64,000 bases of DNA from Simmondsia chinensis (taxonomy: Eukaryota > Streptophyta > Magnoliopsida > Caryophyllales > Simmondsiaceae). The DNA is taken from assembly GCA_018398585.1 (NCBI GenBank), contig JAGTTD010000011.1:18653346-18717345 (forward strand). Direction: 5' to 3'. Position numbers and translations under genes: made by a program. Shown here in pieces: positions 1 through 12,294 of this stretch. A model generated the notes under the pieces. It was not told where the DNA came from. It saw only the letters and a program-made list of their open reading frames with translations, and ran no database searches. The first letter of the stretch is position 1; each line of letters begins with the position of its first letter.

Positions 1-825
1 GTGTCACACGATACGGCTCCCGTTTTTTGTTTTTTTGGTATAATCCCGGCCGTTCGTTTGAGGCTTGTCAATGGCTGAGATTGTGAGCACACAGATACCC
101 TTTTGTCTACAAATAAGGGGGGTTTGTAGAGGGAGAAAAATGTTGGTCGTTTTTTTGGTTTTTTTTAATCGGTTCTCTCTCTCTCTCTCCTCTAGTGCTT
201 CTTCAACCTTCAGCAAGGGTTTCTAGGGTTTGTCCCTAGGATTTCCTGTGCCATAACCAAGCTGGTAAGAGAAGGAACTCGCCGGTGCTAGTAACCACGA
301 AGGCTTATCAAGGAGGATCTAGGATCGTGATCTCTCGCAGCAACCAGGCTTTGGAGTTGGTATAATTTCTCTTGCTCTCTCTTTATTCTTTACAGTTTTT
401 TGTTGTAAACGTTTGTATAAAGAGGGGTTTGTAATTAATAGCTTAGGTTTTGATGTGGAAAGCGCCTTGTGCCATTTACGCAGTTGTAATCTTTATATGA
501 TTAATAAAATGGAGCTCTCTAGTGGTAGGGAGACCGTGGAGCAAGTCAGTTAGGACCGAACCATGTTCAAATCGTGTGTACTCATTTATTTTTCGTTTAT
601 GTCTTCTATCGTTACTTGTGAACCAATCTCGTACTTAGAGCCACATTTTTAAGACAAAATTTTCACCGATCCTAAAAATCAGTAAAGTTATTGTTGAAGT
701 CAAAACCTAATATCCTGTGTTTCGCTTTGAAAAGGGGTTTGGTTTTACTTGGTCAACAGTAACAATTTGTTTTAAGAAATTTAAATCAGAACTAAAAACA
801 GTTTAAGGATTCTTAAAACGCAACA
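1..825 (+). repeat. 5' LTR of the outer copia element (cut by window edge)
   Basis: This stretch matches 11064-12294 in the same orientation, from the region around ACGGCTCCCG to the common end CTTAAAA(C/T)GCAA(C/T)A. The first roughly 400 bp lie outside the window. The LTR ends in CAACA, pairing with the TGTTG start seen in the 3' copy. A TATAAATA-like stretch is visible in the 3' LTR near 11576 (degenerate here near 110). Confidence 0.9.
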
Positions 826-827
826 AG

Positions 828-842
828 TGGTATCAGAACCAA
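828..842 (+). other. Primer binding site of the outer copia element
   Basis: TGGTATCAGAACCAA starts three bases after the LTR end. Plant copia elements usually carry TGGTATCAGAGC, complementary to the 3' end of initiator methionine tRNA; the first ten bases are intact here. Confidence 0.8.
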
Positions 843-904
843 GTTTGTGAAAACAATTTGGTCTCACTATTTGTGAAAAACGGTTTGAGAAAAAGGCTAC
901 TAAG

Positions 905-2230
905 TTTGAGATAGAGCATTTCGATAGGAAGAATGATTATACTTTGTTGAAGGTCAAGACCAAAGCATTGCTGATGTCCCAAGGCGTGGGATCTGCTCTC
1001 CTGGAAGCGGACAAGCAACCATCTCGTCTGACTGAGAAGGACAAGGAAGAAATCGAGCAAAGGGCCTATGGTACTCTTGTTATTTGTTTAGATAATAATG
1101 TGCTTCCTCTTGTTTCCTCTGAAACTACTGTTGCTATAATCTGGGCTAAACTAGAAGAAATATATAAGGTTGAATCCCTCTCTAATAGGATACTTTGTAT
1201 GGAAAATTTCTTCACGTTTAGAATGAACGAACATAAGCCATTAGATGACTCCCTAGATGAGTTTAATAAAATTTTACGGGACCTAAAAACTATGAATGCT
1301 GGTGTTCAGGATGAGATTCAGGGTATCATATTGTTGTGTGCTTTACCTTAATATCTTAGGGCATTTAAAGACACTCTCAGATATGGTAGGCAGAAAATCA
1401 CATTAGATGAAGTAACATTGGCCTTTAGGGGTAAAATTTTAGAACTAAAAAGGGAGGAGAAACATGGACTTTATAGCAACAGCGATGCGGGACTAATGAT
1501 GAGAGGAAGAACTAATAATAACAAGAGAAGATCAAGGAGTAGGTATCGCTCTAAGTCAAAGGGTAGGAGAGACATAACAAAAATGAAGTGCTACGCGTGT
1601 CACAAGTTAGGACATATGAAAAAGGACTGCCTCGATAGGAATAGAACACCCAGAACAGCAGATAACGTTGTTTCATTTGAATCTGGAAATGCTAAGGTGC
1701 CGAATGTCTCGCATGGTTTATTTGTTTCGAATGACATTTTTGATTTGTGTGATTCTAATGCAAATTGTGATCTACCTGAACATGCTATGTTTGAATGTAA
1801 TACTTCTGATCATGTTAATGTTTCATCTGATACATTAGAGCATGAGTGGGTGTTAGATTCGGGTTGTAGTTTTCATAAGACTACCACTAGAGCTAATTTT
1901 ATTAATTATAAACCAGTAATAAGGGGAAGGGTGTTGTTAAGAGATAATAGAGGCTACAACATAACTGGTGTGGGGTCCGTCAAAATAAAATTAACCAACA
2001 GAACGGCATACATCCTTGAAGATGTTAGACACCTTCCTGACCGACGTAGAAACCTGATATCTCTAGGTCAATTAGACTTGAAAGGTATGTCATTTAGGGC
2101 AATGAACTTGGAACTTAGGATTGTGAAAGGGTCGTTGGTGGTTCTGAAAGGGGAGCTCAAAAATGGTCTCTACGTGTTAAAGGGTAGGATTGTCTCAGGA
2201 GAGTCAAATGCCATGGTTAAGTTTGACTGA
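905..2230 (+). pseudogene. copia gag and protease remnant
   Basis: The reading frame begins without a visible ATG around 905 (FDRKNDYTLLKVK, a typical copia gag N-terminus) and runs to a stop at 1349-1351; a second open stretch covers 1418-2230. The latter has a CCHC knuckle, CYACHKLGHMKKDC, at about 1592-1633, preceded by an Arg/Ser/Lys-rich segment, and the protease motif LDSGCS near 1852. The frame changes between the two stretches show decay. Confidence 0.85.
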
Positions 2231-3300
2231 ACTGAGTTATGGCATAGGCGTTTAGGCCATGTGTCCGAGAAAGGATTGAGAGAATTGTCAAAACAGGGTT
2301 TGTTAAGAGAGGACAGTGTGTCCAAACTAGATTTCTGTGAGTATTATATATTTGGTAAACATCATAGGTTGGCGTTCAATGTATGAAGTCACACAACTCA
2401 TGGACCGTTAGATTACATACATTCGAATTTTTGGGGGCAAGTGAGGGTTGCTACCTTTGGTGGAGCTTTATATTTTATTGTAGGTGATTATTCACGCAAA
2501 GTCTAGTTGTTTGTTTTGAAAAATGAAGACGACTGTTTTCCCACATTTAATAGGTGGAAGAATCAGATAGAAAATATAACTGGATGAAAAATTAAATACC
2601 TCAGAACTGACAATGGACTGGAATACATAAATTCTAAATTTGATGAGTTGTGTGCTAAAAGTGGAATCAAATATCATAACACGGTTAGGAAAAATCCTTA
2701 ACAAAATGGGGTTGAGGAGCATATGAATCGAACTTTATTATACAGAGTCCGGTGTATGCTGTTCGCATCAGATCTAAGCAAGCAGTTTTGGGGAGAGGCT
2801 GTCATGACAGCCTCCTATCTTGTGAATAGGACACCCATGACTGGGATAGGCTTAAAGACACCTGAGAAAATGTGGACTGGAAAACCAGTCGACTACTCAA
2901 AATTGAGAGTCTTTGGCTACGCAGTCTATGCTCACCAGTTGGAGGGCAAGCTGGAACCCAAGACTGTAAAAGGCGTGTTCTTTGGTTACTCTGAAGGGGT
3001 AAAAGGGTATAGGATAGGAGTTAAAAATGGAAACCGAACTGGGAGTGTTATAATCAGAGATGTGACCTTTTATGTGTCTAACATGCCCTACATAAGCAAT
3101 AACAATAACTCAACTCCGAAGAACTGTGTGTTTGAACCAGAAATTTGTGAATTTGAGTTGAATCCACTAGAACCTAATTGCCAAAATATGACAAGACCAG
3201 AAATTAAAAACGAACCTGGAAACGAACTGGAGACCCAACTAAAATAACCAGAACTGGAATAATCTCAAGATGTAGGTTGTGGTGAAAGACGCACAAAAAC
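2231..3300 (+). pseudogene. copia integrase remnant
   Basis: A GAG-pre-integrase block (LWHRRLGHVSEKGL) starts near 2239. The integrase core follows with the TDNGLEY and NGVEEHMNRT motifs and then the copia-specific GLKTPEKMWTGKP and KLRVFGY region to 3247. Stops occur at 2228-2230, near 2383, 2503, 2584 and 2699, so no active enzyme can be made. Confidence 0.85.
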
Positions 3301-3304
3301 TGAA

Positions 3305-4510
3305 ATGGAATCTGAAATAATTCTTGAAAACGAGCTCAAAAACTATCAACTAACTAGGGATAGGGCAAGGAGAGAGATTAGACCTCCTGAAAGATTAGGT
3401 CACGCTGATTGCATAGCATACGCCCTAAACACAGCCCTAGAGTATATAGAATCAGAACCTTTGAGCTTCAAGCAGGCTATTAACAGCCTCCATTCAGTAG
3501 AATGGCTGGGATTGTTGTTGTTATTGTTGTATTCAGTAGAATGGCTGGGTGCCATGAAGGCTGAGATGGACTCCTTATTGAAGAATAGGACTTGGTCACT
3601 AGTGCCGAAGCTGGTGGGCAAGAAGCTAGTGGGATCTAAGTGAATCTTCAAGATTAAGGAACCGAGTTTACCTTCGGAAAGACCTATGTTTAAGGCTAGG
3701 CTTGTAGATAAAGGCTTCATGCAGCATGAAGGCGTGGACTATGACAAAATATTTTCATAGGTAGTTAAGCACACTACAATTTGGGTATTAATGGAATTGA
3801 CAGCTAGGTTTGACCTTCATTTGGAGCAATTAGATGTAACAACCGCTTTCTTCCATGGCGAGCTGGATGAGGAGATCTACATGGCTCAGCCCAAGGGTTT
3901 TGTGAAACCTGAAAAATGCTGGCCTAGTATGTAGACTCAAAAAGTCCTTGTACAGACTAAAGCAGTCCCCAAGGCAGTGTTACAAGCGGTTCCACCACTT
4001 CATGACTGAATTTGGGTTCACTAGGTCAATACATGATGTGTGCTTCTATGCAAAAAACTTGAATTCTGATTCTACTATATCCTTGCTGATTTATGTCGAT
4101 GACATGTTGATAGCTAGTCGTCATTTGCTTGAGATTGAGAACCTGAAAAAATTGTTAAACTATAACTTTGACATGAAAGACCTAGGTCTTGCTAAGAAGA
4201 TCTTAGGAATGGAGATAAGTAGGGATCGTAAATTGAAAACGATAAACTTATCTCAGTCTACTCACTTAGAAAAGGTCATTCATAGGTTTAACATGGACGA
4301 GGCTAAAATTGTAAGAGTTCCCATAGCCCAATATCACAAATTTTTAGTAGCACAATATCTAGGGAATGAACAGGAAGTGGCTGAAATGAGTAATGTACCT
4401 TATGATAACGCAATAGGTTCGATTATATGTGCCATGACTTACACTAGGCCTGATCTAGCTTGCATCATTAGTTTGCTCTCTAGATTCATGGTGAATCCGG
4501 GGTAAGAGCA
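3305..4510 (+). pseudogene. copia reverse transcriptase remnant
   Basis: The RT starts around AMKAEMDSLLKNRTW (3551) and continues through LDVTTAFFHGEL near 3832 to the catalytic YVDD of IYVDDMLIASR (about 4090-4107), which is intact. Stops at 3641 and 3758 and a frameshift near 3930 break the frame. A 39-bp in-frame insertion at 3511-3549 is described separately. Confidence 0.85.
3492..3549. repeat. TTG-rich micro-insertion with 19-bp direct repeats
   Basis: ATTCAGTAGAATGGCTGGG occurs at 3492-3510 and again at 3531-3549, flanking the 20-bp ATTGTTGTTGTTATTGTTGT. The net insertion of 39 bp keeps the copia reading frame. The arrangement matches a target-primed insertion consisting only of a (TTG)n tail, like the tails of the LINE/SINE copies elsewhere in this window; slippage is the alternative. 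Confidence 0.6.
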
Positions 4511-5004
4511 CTGGAAAATGGTAAAGTGGTTATTAAGATATATCAAGGGCAGGTCGAAGCTAGGACTTACATTTGGGAGAACAGATACAGACCTAAGACT
4601 CTTAGGATACACCGACAGCGACATCAGTGGAGACTTAGACAAGCATAAGTCCACCAACTCCTGAAGTTTCTCTTTGAATGGCTGGGCTATTAGTTGGAGA
4701 TCGAAGCTCCAGTCAATGACAACATTGTCAACGACTGAAGCAGAGCTCCTGGCACTAACGAATGCCATTAAAGAGGGAATATGGCTAAGTATACTTCTAG
4801 AGGAATTAAACATAGGCCTAGGAGTACCAACGATATATACGGATAGCCATTCAGCCCTAGTGTTAAGCAAGAATCCTGTATTCCATGATAGGAGTAAGCA
4901 TCTTGCTATCAGGAGACATTTTGTAACAAAACAGATAGAATCTGAAAGGGTCGAGCTGCTAAAAATTTTGACTGATGAAAATCAGACTAACATGGGAACG
5001 AAAG
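4511..5004 (+). pseudogene. copia RNase H remnant, split by the gypsy insertion
   Basis: LGYTDSDISGDLDKHKS, LSTTEAELLALT and DSHSALVLSKNP are the usual copia RNase H blocks. One stop lies at 4661-4663. The frame reaches TDENQTNMGTK at the gypsy insertion point and continues at 10915-10985 beyond it, ending in a stop near 10981. Confidence 0.85.
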
Positions 5005-5403
5005 TGTTATCATCGTGCTACAGAAAGTCTTTGGTGGTTGCTGTTTAGCTTTTGATAATTGAAGCTTATTTTGATTAGTTGCTGGTTTGTTGTCTTTGTC
5101 GCTTGTTGTGGTAGGTTTGAATTGATAGTTTGGCGCCAAGTCTTGTATTAGTCGGTTAAGTAAGTCAAGTGATCGTCAAATGTGGCGGCTAAGCTAGTTG
5201 TTAGTCGGTTGGATCTTGTCTTGATACATTGTAACTAGATTTTTATAAGTAGTTGGCTTAAGTGTAAGATTCATCATTCAATGAAATACGACCTAAGCTC
5301 TTTGAGATATTTTCTCCCTCTAATTTCTCATGTCCTTCACTTCTTTTCTCATCTAAACTCTCTTTCATACGGTTAGACTTCTAGTTCAACTAGAGGCTTA
5401 ACA
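5005..5403 (+). repeat. 5' LTR of nested gypsy element
   Basis: The LTR starts TGTTATCATCG and ends GGCTTAACA (399 bp). A TTTATAAGTAG motif near 5241 is a possible TATA box. The next bases, TTGGTATCAAGACC from 5405, form the primer binding site. Confidence 0.92.
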
Positions 5404-5541
5404 ATTGGTATCAAGACCTCGTTTTAGGCTATCGATTGAGTTGAATTACTTCAACTTGATTGTTTACGCTTAGATCAAGGTGACTTTGATCATTTGCTTA
5501 ATAAATCAGAGCTAGCGGAGCACAAGAATCAGCAATTAGCA

Positions 5542-7179
5542 ATGTCTAGTGGTGTTACTACGCGATCAGGAGCTAGAGCAGGAAATCCAACTGCATTTGT
5601 TGATCCTAATGTCTCCTATGCTATAGCGGTTGGTCCAAGTGCTGTAAGAGAGGTATAGTTTGTTACGAATGATCAATTGTCACTGCAAATGGATCTAATG
5701 TTCAATCGGATTCAGCAGCAGAGGCAAGAGGATAAAGATCAAATGCTTCAACAGATGAGGCAGGTTCTAAGAGAAAACAATCAAAGGAATGAAGGCCTAG
5801 TGTCTCAACAACTGCAAGGTTTTGAGGAAAAGATAACTAATCGTGTTAATGATCAAGCTCAAGAGTTTGAGGAAAGGATCACATATAGGTTGAATCAACA
5901 TACACAAAGCATTGAAGAGAAGTTCAATGAGTTGCGCAACCAATTCGATAGGCAAAATATGTCATTTGCTCCTGAACCTCTAATTCCTACTAGTCTGTTA
6001 CACATAAATCAACAGAGGAGGCTTCCTGATGAGGTGAATCCTCAAATGCCAAATGTTTCTACTAGACCTCAAGGTCATGCTTAAGTGGATTCTGTTAGAT
6101 CTCAGGATCAGATTCAAGAAGCTAAGGTAACTGTTAGAGCACAAGATCATCCATCTGATCAAGTTCAGTCACAAGCTACAAGCTCAATCCTAGGATAGAA
6201 TGATCGACCTCCTGATCATCTAATTCACTTTAGATCTGCCGATTCTAATGCTGAACAACTTGATCGTCCACCTGATCAATGGCACCAGCAACATTCAAGA
6301 AGTAATGATGCTTCATCTAATAATAGAAGAAGTGGTTACAGGAAGCCAAGAATTCAGATAGATCCTTTCAATGGGAAGCAACCTCATTCATGGCTGAGAA
6401 GATGCAATCGTTATTTCCATTTCTACCACATTGATGATTCTGAGAAGGTGGAGATAGCATATGTGTATCTTCTGGGAGACCATGAGGTGTGGTTTTACAA
6501 TTTGTTGAAGAGAAATCCTACACTTTCTTAGGCTGAATTTGTAAAAGAGCTTTATGAGCGATATGGAGAGGAAGATTCCAGTGATATTGTCTATAGATTT
6601 AATGAAGTGATACGAGAAACATCAATGAAGGAGTATATGACAAGGTTTGAGAACTTTAGAGCTAGCATGATAACTGCATATCCTGAAGCTACTGAGTCGT
6701 ACTATATCTCAAGCTTCATAAGTGGCTTAAAGCCCAAAGTTAAGAAACTTGTTAAGGCTGCTGATCCTGCCACACTATCTAAGGCTTATGCTAAGGCCAA
6801 GCCATTTGAGGCAATAGTTCTTGCTTCAAATGAAGGATCAAGGTATCATGGAAGCAGTTCTAAGCAACAGAAAGAGGCTATCAAGTCCAAGGCCAGTCGA
6901 TCTAGTGAGAAGACGCCACAAAGGCTTTGTTTCAAGTGCAATCAACCTTATCAATTTGGCCATAAATGCAACCTAAAATTCCTTATGTCAGCTAGGGGAA
7001 GGAGTGTTGAGGAATTGTCTGATAGTGAAGAATCTAAAGTGGATAATGATAGTTCAGAACAAAAGTCACTGGAGGAACTTAGTGAAGATGAAGTTGGAAT
7101 TTCTATGAAAGCATTAACTGGCAATGGAACTCATAACACTATAAGGATCAAGGGAAAGCAAGAAAGAGATCAATCATAA
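5542..7179 (+). pseudogene. gypsy gag with in-frame stops
   Basis: The ATG at 5542 opens a frame that stays in register to 7179 but is cut by stops near 5656, 6082, 6196 and 6529. It contains a Gln/Glu-rich coiled-coil-like N-terminus (5670-5960), the retrotransposon gag block around 6400-6760, and the zinc knuckle CFKCNQPYQFGHKC near 6928, the form usual in plant gypsy elements. A one-base frameshift near 7150 separates it from the protease frame. Confidence 0.85.
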
Positions 7180-7181
7180 TT

Positions 7182-9022
7182 TTGATTGATAGTGGGAGCA
7201 CCCATAGTTTTGTTGATCCAAAAGTGGTGAAGAAGGTGGGATTTGAAGTAATCAAGACACATCCATTGGCAGTGGCAGTTGCAGATGGGAATTCAGTGTT
7301 AACCCAGAACAAATGCCAAGGATTCCAGTGGTTGATGCAAGACGACAAGTTTGATTATGTCTTCAGGATCTTGCCTTTGGTTGGATGTGACATGGTCCTT
7401 GGGGTAGATTGGATGAGATCTTACGGTCTAGATCTCTTCGACTTTGCTAAGTTGACAGTCTCATTTCAAATTCAAGGATCTAAAGTCACTTTGCAAGGCA
7501 TGGCAAATCAGGCTCAATTACAGACTATGAATGGCAAGAAATTGGAGAAAGGATTCAAGAAATGTGCTTACCATTGGGTAGGACAATTGTTTGCTATATT
7601 TCCAATTGAAGTGGTGAAGATTACTTAGCCTGGAGTTCAGGCAGTGTTAGAGGAATTTGAAGATTTGTTTGAATTACCCAAGGCCTTACCTCCTCAGAGG
7701 AGCTTGGATCATGCTATCCCTCTCAAGTCTGATGTAGAACTTGTGAAGTTAAGACCATATAAGTATCCTCATGCTCAAAAGACAAAAATTGAGAGGCAGG
7801 TGGACGAGTTACTCAAGACAAATTTCATATGGCAGAGTCACAGCCCTTTTGCTTCTCCTGTAATCCTTGTAAAGAAGAAAGATGGAACAACAAGGATGTG
7901 TATAGACTACAAACAGCTAAATTCAATGACAGTGAAGGATAAGTTTCCAATTCCTGTCATAGATGACTTGCTTGATGAATTACATGGAGCACAAGTCTTC
8001 TCCAAATTGGATTTGAGGCAAGGCTATCACCAAATCAGAGTGTTGGAGCAAGATGTGTATAAAACTGCATTCAGAACACATCATGGACACTTTGAATTTG
8101 TGGTCATGCCATTTGGGCTGACCAATGCTCCAGCTACCTTCCAGGCTCTTATGAAAGATGTTTTCAAGTAGCTCTTGAGGAAGTTTGTATTGGTATTCTT
8201 CAATGATATTCTAATTTACAGCAGCTCACTGGAAGAACATCTGAAGCATTTAAGGGAAGTGTTCTTGGTCATGCGCAAGCACAAGTTATATGCCAAATTG
8301 GCTAAGTGTTCCTTTGCTCAAATGCATTTAGAGTATTTGTGCCATGTTATATCTTATGAACGAGTCTCTACTGATCCTTCCAAGGTGCAAGCTAAGGTGG
8401 ATTGGCCTGTACCTGTGACTTTGAAGCAGTTGAAAGGATTTTCGGGCTTGACAGGTTATTATCGAAAGTTTGTTGCTAACTATGGAGCTATGGCCAAACC
8501 TCTAACTGAATTGTTGAAGAAGGATTCCTTGAAGTGGTCAGACAAAGCTCAAGAAGCATTCGAAGCCTTGAAGTCTGCAATGTGTAAGGCACTAATTCTA
8601 GCAATGCCAGACTTCACTTTGAGATTCATCCTGGAAACAGATGCTTGTGGAAGTCGAATTGGGGCTGTTCTGTCTCAAGAAGGGAAGCAAATAGCTTACC
8701 TCAGCCAAGCTTTGAGTCCTAAGCACCAAGATTTATCCACTTATGAAAAGGCGTACCTCGCAATTCTGCTTGCTGTTGATAAGTGGAGGCATTACTTGGA
8801 TGGGCATCATTTTACAATTAAGACAGATCATCAAAGTCTGAAACATCTTTTGGAGCAGAAAATTGTTACAAGCATCTAGAAGAAAGGATTAATGAAGATG
8901 TTGGGGCTTGATTATGACATTGAATACAAGAAAGGGAAAGATAATGCTGCAGCTGATGCATTATCTCGAAGATTGGAAGATTGTGAGTTAGCATTTTGTG
9001 GAGCAGTATCAATTGTACTCTA
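7182..9022 (+). pseudogene. gypsy protease, reverse transcriptase and RNase H
   Basis: The protease motif LIDSGSTHSF lies at the start. RT follows with [17 protein letters not shown] (about 7875), [13 protein letters not shown] (about 8001) and the catalytic box near 8196. There the sequence reads FFNDILIY, so the first aspartate of the usual FFDD is replaced by asparagine. RNase H follows with ETDACGSRIGAVLSQ and TDHQSLKHLL. In-frame stops lie at 7626, 8169 and 8877. Confidence 0.88.
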
Positions 9023-9094
9023 GCTTGGGTTGATGAGGTATATAAGTCCTATGAAGATGATCCTTTAGCACAATAATGCTTTACTGCTTTCAAT

Positions 9095-10413
9095 GTGAGC
9101 AAGACTGGCAGTGAAGCCACTGATGCAGAGATGTCTGTGGTGAAAGGAATTATTAGATTGAAGGGCAAGTTGTATATTGGCTCTTCCACTGATTTAAGAC
9201 AACAAATCATTAGTGCCTCACATGAGTCAGCATGGGGAGGACACGTTGGATTTGAAGGCACCTACCAAAGGCTTAAAGCTTATTTCTGTTGGACAGGCAT
9301 GAAGAAGGCCGTTGCTGATTTTGTTCAAACTTGTGAGGTTTGTCAGCAAACTAAGCTGGGAGATCATATATATCAAGGTCTTCTCCAAGTTTTACTGGTC
9401 CCTTAAGGAGCTTGGCAAAACTTTAGCATGGACTTTATTAAAGGGTTGCCCAAGTCAGAAAGAAAGGAGGTTATATGGGTTGTGGTGGATCAATTCACCA
9501 AATTCAGTCATTTCATTGGCTTGGATAGACCAGTAATAGCTGAGAAATTAGCTAAGAGCTTCTTGGACAACATCTATAAGTTACATGGGTTGCCTCAATC
9601 TATTGTATTAGATAGTGACAGGATCTTTACTAGCCATTTCTGGAAAGAATTGTTCAACTTGATGGGAACAACCTTAGCTCTTAGTTCATCATACCATCCC
9701 CACACCAATGGACAAACTGAAAGAGTCAACCAATGCATTGAGCAATACCTTAGGAGTATGGTGTTTAATCATCCCAAAGTGTGGAGTAAGTGGCTATCTT
9801 TGGCGGAGTATTGGTACAATGCTCATGCTCATGCTTCCATTGGAACTACTCCATTGAAAGCTCTCTATGGCTATGATCCCCCAACACCATTGATGTTGCA
9901 AGGCATTGTGTCAACGATACCTAAAGTGGCTGATTTACTTCAGTAGAGGAGGCAATTGATGCAAGTGTTGAAGGACAATCTCCATCAAGCACAAGCTAGA
10001 TTGAAGTTTTACGCAAATAAGAAGCGTGTGGATAGAAATTTTGAAGTTGGAGACATGGTCTATTTGAAGTTACACCCTTACAAACAATCAACCATGGCTA
10101 TGAGGAAAATGTGAAGTTATAGGCTAGGTTCTTTTGAACATACAAGATCTTAGAAAAGATTGGCAAAGTGGCTTACAAGCTTGACTTACCACTTAACTCT
10201 TACATTCACCCTTTTTTTCATGTGTCCTTCCTCAAGAAACAAGTGAAGAGAGGTTGTGAAAGCTCAATTCAACCTCCAGACACAGCCTTAAATGGAGCTA
10301 TTTTGCTGGAACCTATTGTTGTGCTTGATTCTCGCAAGTTGAAAGATGGTGAAAAAGTTAGACAAGAGGTTCTGGTGCAGTGGGCCAATCTAGATGACAA
10401 ATTTTCGACATAG
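9095..10413 (+). pseudogene. gypsy integrase and chromodomain-like C-terminus
   Basis: The HHCC zinc region ends in CEVCQQTK near 9342. The core carries MDFIKGLP, DSDRIFTSHFW and YHPHTNGQTERVN, which contain the D, D and E of the active site. The C-terminal part has FHVSFLKKQ (about 10220) and ends with VLVQWANL before the stop near 10411, matching the chromodomain-like tail of chromoviruses. Stops lie at 9404 and 9944 and a frameshift before 10168. Confidence 0.86.
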
Positions 10414-10490
10414 GAAGAGCTTTAATTCTTGAAGAGTCAATTTCCTAGCTTCCATTTTTGAGGACAAGAATGTTTTCAAAAGGAGGGGAA

Positions 10491-10909
10491 TGTTATGATC
10501 GGTGCTACAGAAGGTCTTTGGTGCTTGTTGTTTAGCTTTTGAAAATTGAAGCTTGTTTTGATTAGTTGTTGGTTTGTTGTCTTAGTCGCTTGCTGTGTTA
10601 GGTTTGAATTGATAGTTTGGCGCCAAGTCTTGTATTAGTCGGTTATGTATGTCAATTGATGGTCAAATGTGGCGGCTAAGCTAGTTGTTAGTTTGTTAGA
10701 TCTTGTCTTGATACATTGTAACTAGATTTCTATAAGTAGTAGGCTTAAGTGTAAGATTCATCATTCAATAAAATACAACCTAATCTCTTTGAGATATTTT
10801 CTCTCTCTCATCTAATTCTCTCTCTAATTGCTCATCTCCTTCACTTCTTTTCTCATCTAAACTCTCTCTTTCACAAGGTTAGACTTCTAGTTCAACTAGA
10901 GGCTTAACA
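10491..10909 (+). repeat. 3' LTR of nested gypsy element
   Basis: The LTR starts TGTTATGATCGG right after the polypurine tract AAAAGGAGGGGAA (10477-10490) and ends GGCTTAACA (419 bp). It carries a short CT-rich insertion relative to the 5' LTR near 10801-10826. Confidence 0.92.
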
Positions 10910-11063
10910 AAAAGTCATGCCCTTGAATAAGTTAATAAAGTGTATTAACATGATTCGGGCCTCTTGGAATCCAGGAGGAGGTTAAGGACCAAAACAAAAG
11001 GTTTTTCCCCCTATTACTCGAGTGAGTCCAGTAGTTAGACTAACTAGGAACCAGGTGGAGAAT

Positions 11064-12294
11064 TGTTGAAATTTGGTTCCTATATAGTCTGAACTATGTT
11101 CGAGTACAAGACTAGAGAGAGAAAAGCTATTAGTCGCAAATGTGTTTTTTGGGATAAAACGTAAAATGCTTAAAATGAGGATTTTACTTAAAAAATAAAA
11201 CGTTTTGCATTAAAGTAAAATTAATTAAGTAAAATAAAAAAAATAATTAAGTATTTTATTTAGGTTTTATCCTTTGCACTTTATTTATCGCATTGTGGTG
11301 TTGGGGTACAGCTGGTATCCATGTTGAGAAGCTTCTCCGGGAAGCTTCCTTGCATGTCCTTTTTTCCTGCCCATTGCATGCCACGCGTCAGCACACCACT
11401 TGCGGGTTTTGGAGGTTTAATCTGGACCGTACTTCAGGCGGTGTATCTGAGGGCCATTGTTGTCCCATGTGTCGCGTGTTACGGCTCCCGTTTTGTGTTT
11501 GTTTGGTGTAATCCTGGCTGTTCATTTGAGGCTTATCAATAGCTGAGATTGTGAGCACATGGATATCCTTTTGTCTATAAATAAGGGAGTTTGTAGAGAG
11601 CAAAAAATTTTGGTCATTTTTTTGGTTGTTTTTTTTTATCTTGTTCTCTCTCTTCTCTCCTCTGGTGCTTCTTCAACCTTTAGCAAGGGTTTCTAGGGTT
11701 TGTCCCTAGGATTTTTGGTGCCATAACCAAGTTGGTAAGAGAAGGAACTCGCCAGTGCCGGTAATCACGAAGACTGATCAAGGAGGATCTGGGATCGTGA
11801 TGTCTCGCAACAACCATGCTTTGGAGTTGGTATAATTTCTCTTACTCTCTCTTTATTCTTTACAGTTTTTCATTGTAAAGGTTTGTATAAAGAGAGGTTT
11901 GTAACTAGTAGCTTAGGGTTTGATGTAGAAAGCGCCTTGTACTATTTACGTGGTTGAAATCTTTATATGATTAATAAAATAGAGCTCTCTAATGGTAAGG
12001 AGACCATGGAGTAGGTCAGTTAGGACTGAACCATGTTAAAATCTTGTGTACTTATTTATTTTTCGTTTATGTCCTCTATCGTCGCTTATGAACTCATCTC
12101 ATATATAGAGCCACGGTTTTAAGACAAACTTTTCACCGATCCTAAAAATCAATAAAGTTATTGTTGAAGTTGAAACCTGATATCCTATGTTCCGCTTTGA
12201 AAAGGGTTTGGTATTACTTGGTGAACAGTAACAGTTTGTTTCAGGAAATTTAAATCATAACTAAAATCGGTTTAAGGGTTCTTAAAATGCAATA
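11064..12294 (+). repeat. 3' LTR of the outer copia element
   Basis: The LTR begins TGTTGAAATTTGG directly after a purine-rich tract (CCAGGTGGAGAA) and ends GCAATA, diverged from the GCAACA of the 5' copy. At 1231 bp it is long for copia. Many point differences from 1-825 indicate an old insertion. The 5' flank is outside the window, so no TSD can be tested. Confidence 0.88.

Larger units (their letters stand above)
5005..10909 (+). mobile_element. Ty3/gypsy chromovirus-like element nested in the copia element
   Basis: A 5.9-kb element with LTRs 5005-5403 and 10491-10909, flanked by GAAAG (5000-5004) and AAAAG (10910-10914), a 5-bp TSD with one mismatch. Domain order is gag, protease, RT, RNase H, integrase and a chromodomain-like C-terminus, all on the plus strand. 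The two LTRs differ at many sites and by small indels, and the coding region has several stops and frameshifts, so it is inactive. Confidence 0.93.

Noticed and set aside
4439..4870. Antisense 143-codon frame in the copia element
   Set aside because: It is the complement of the RT/RNase H coding sequence and has no family features of its own.
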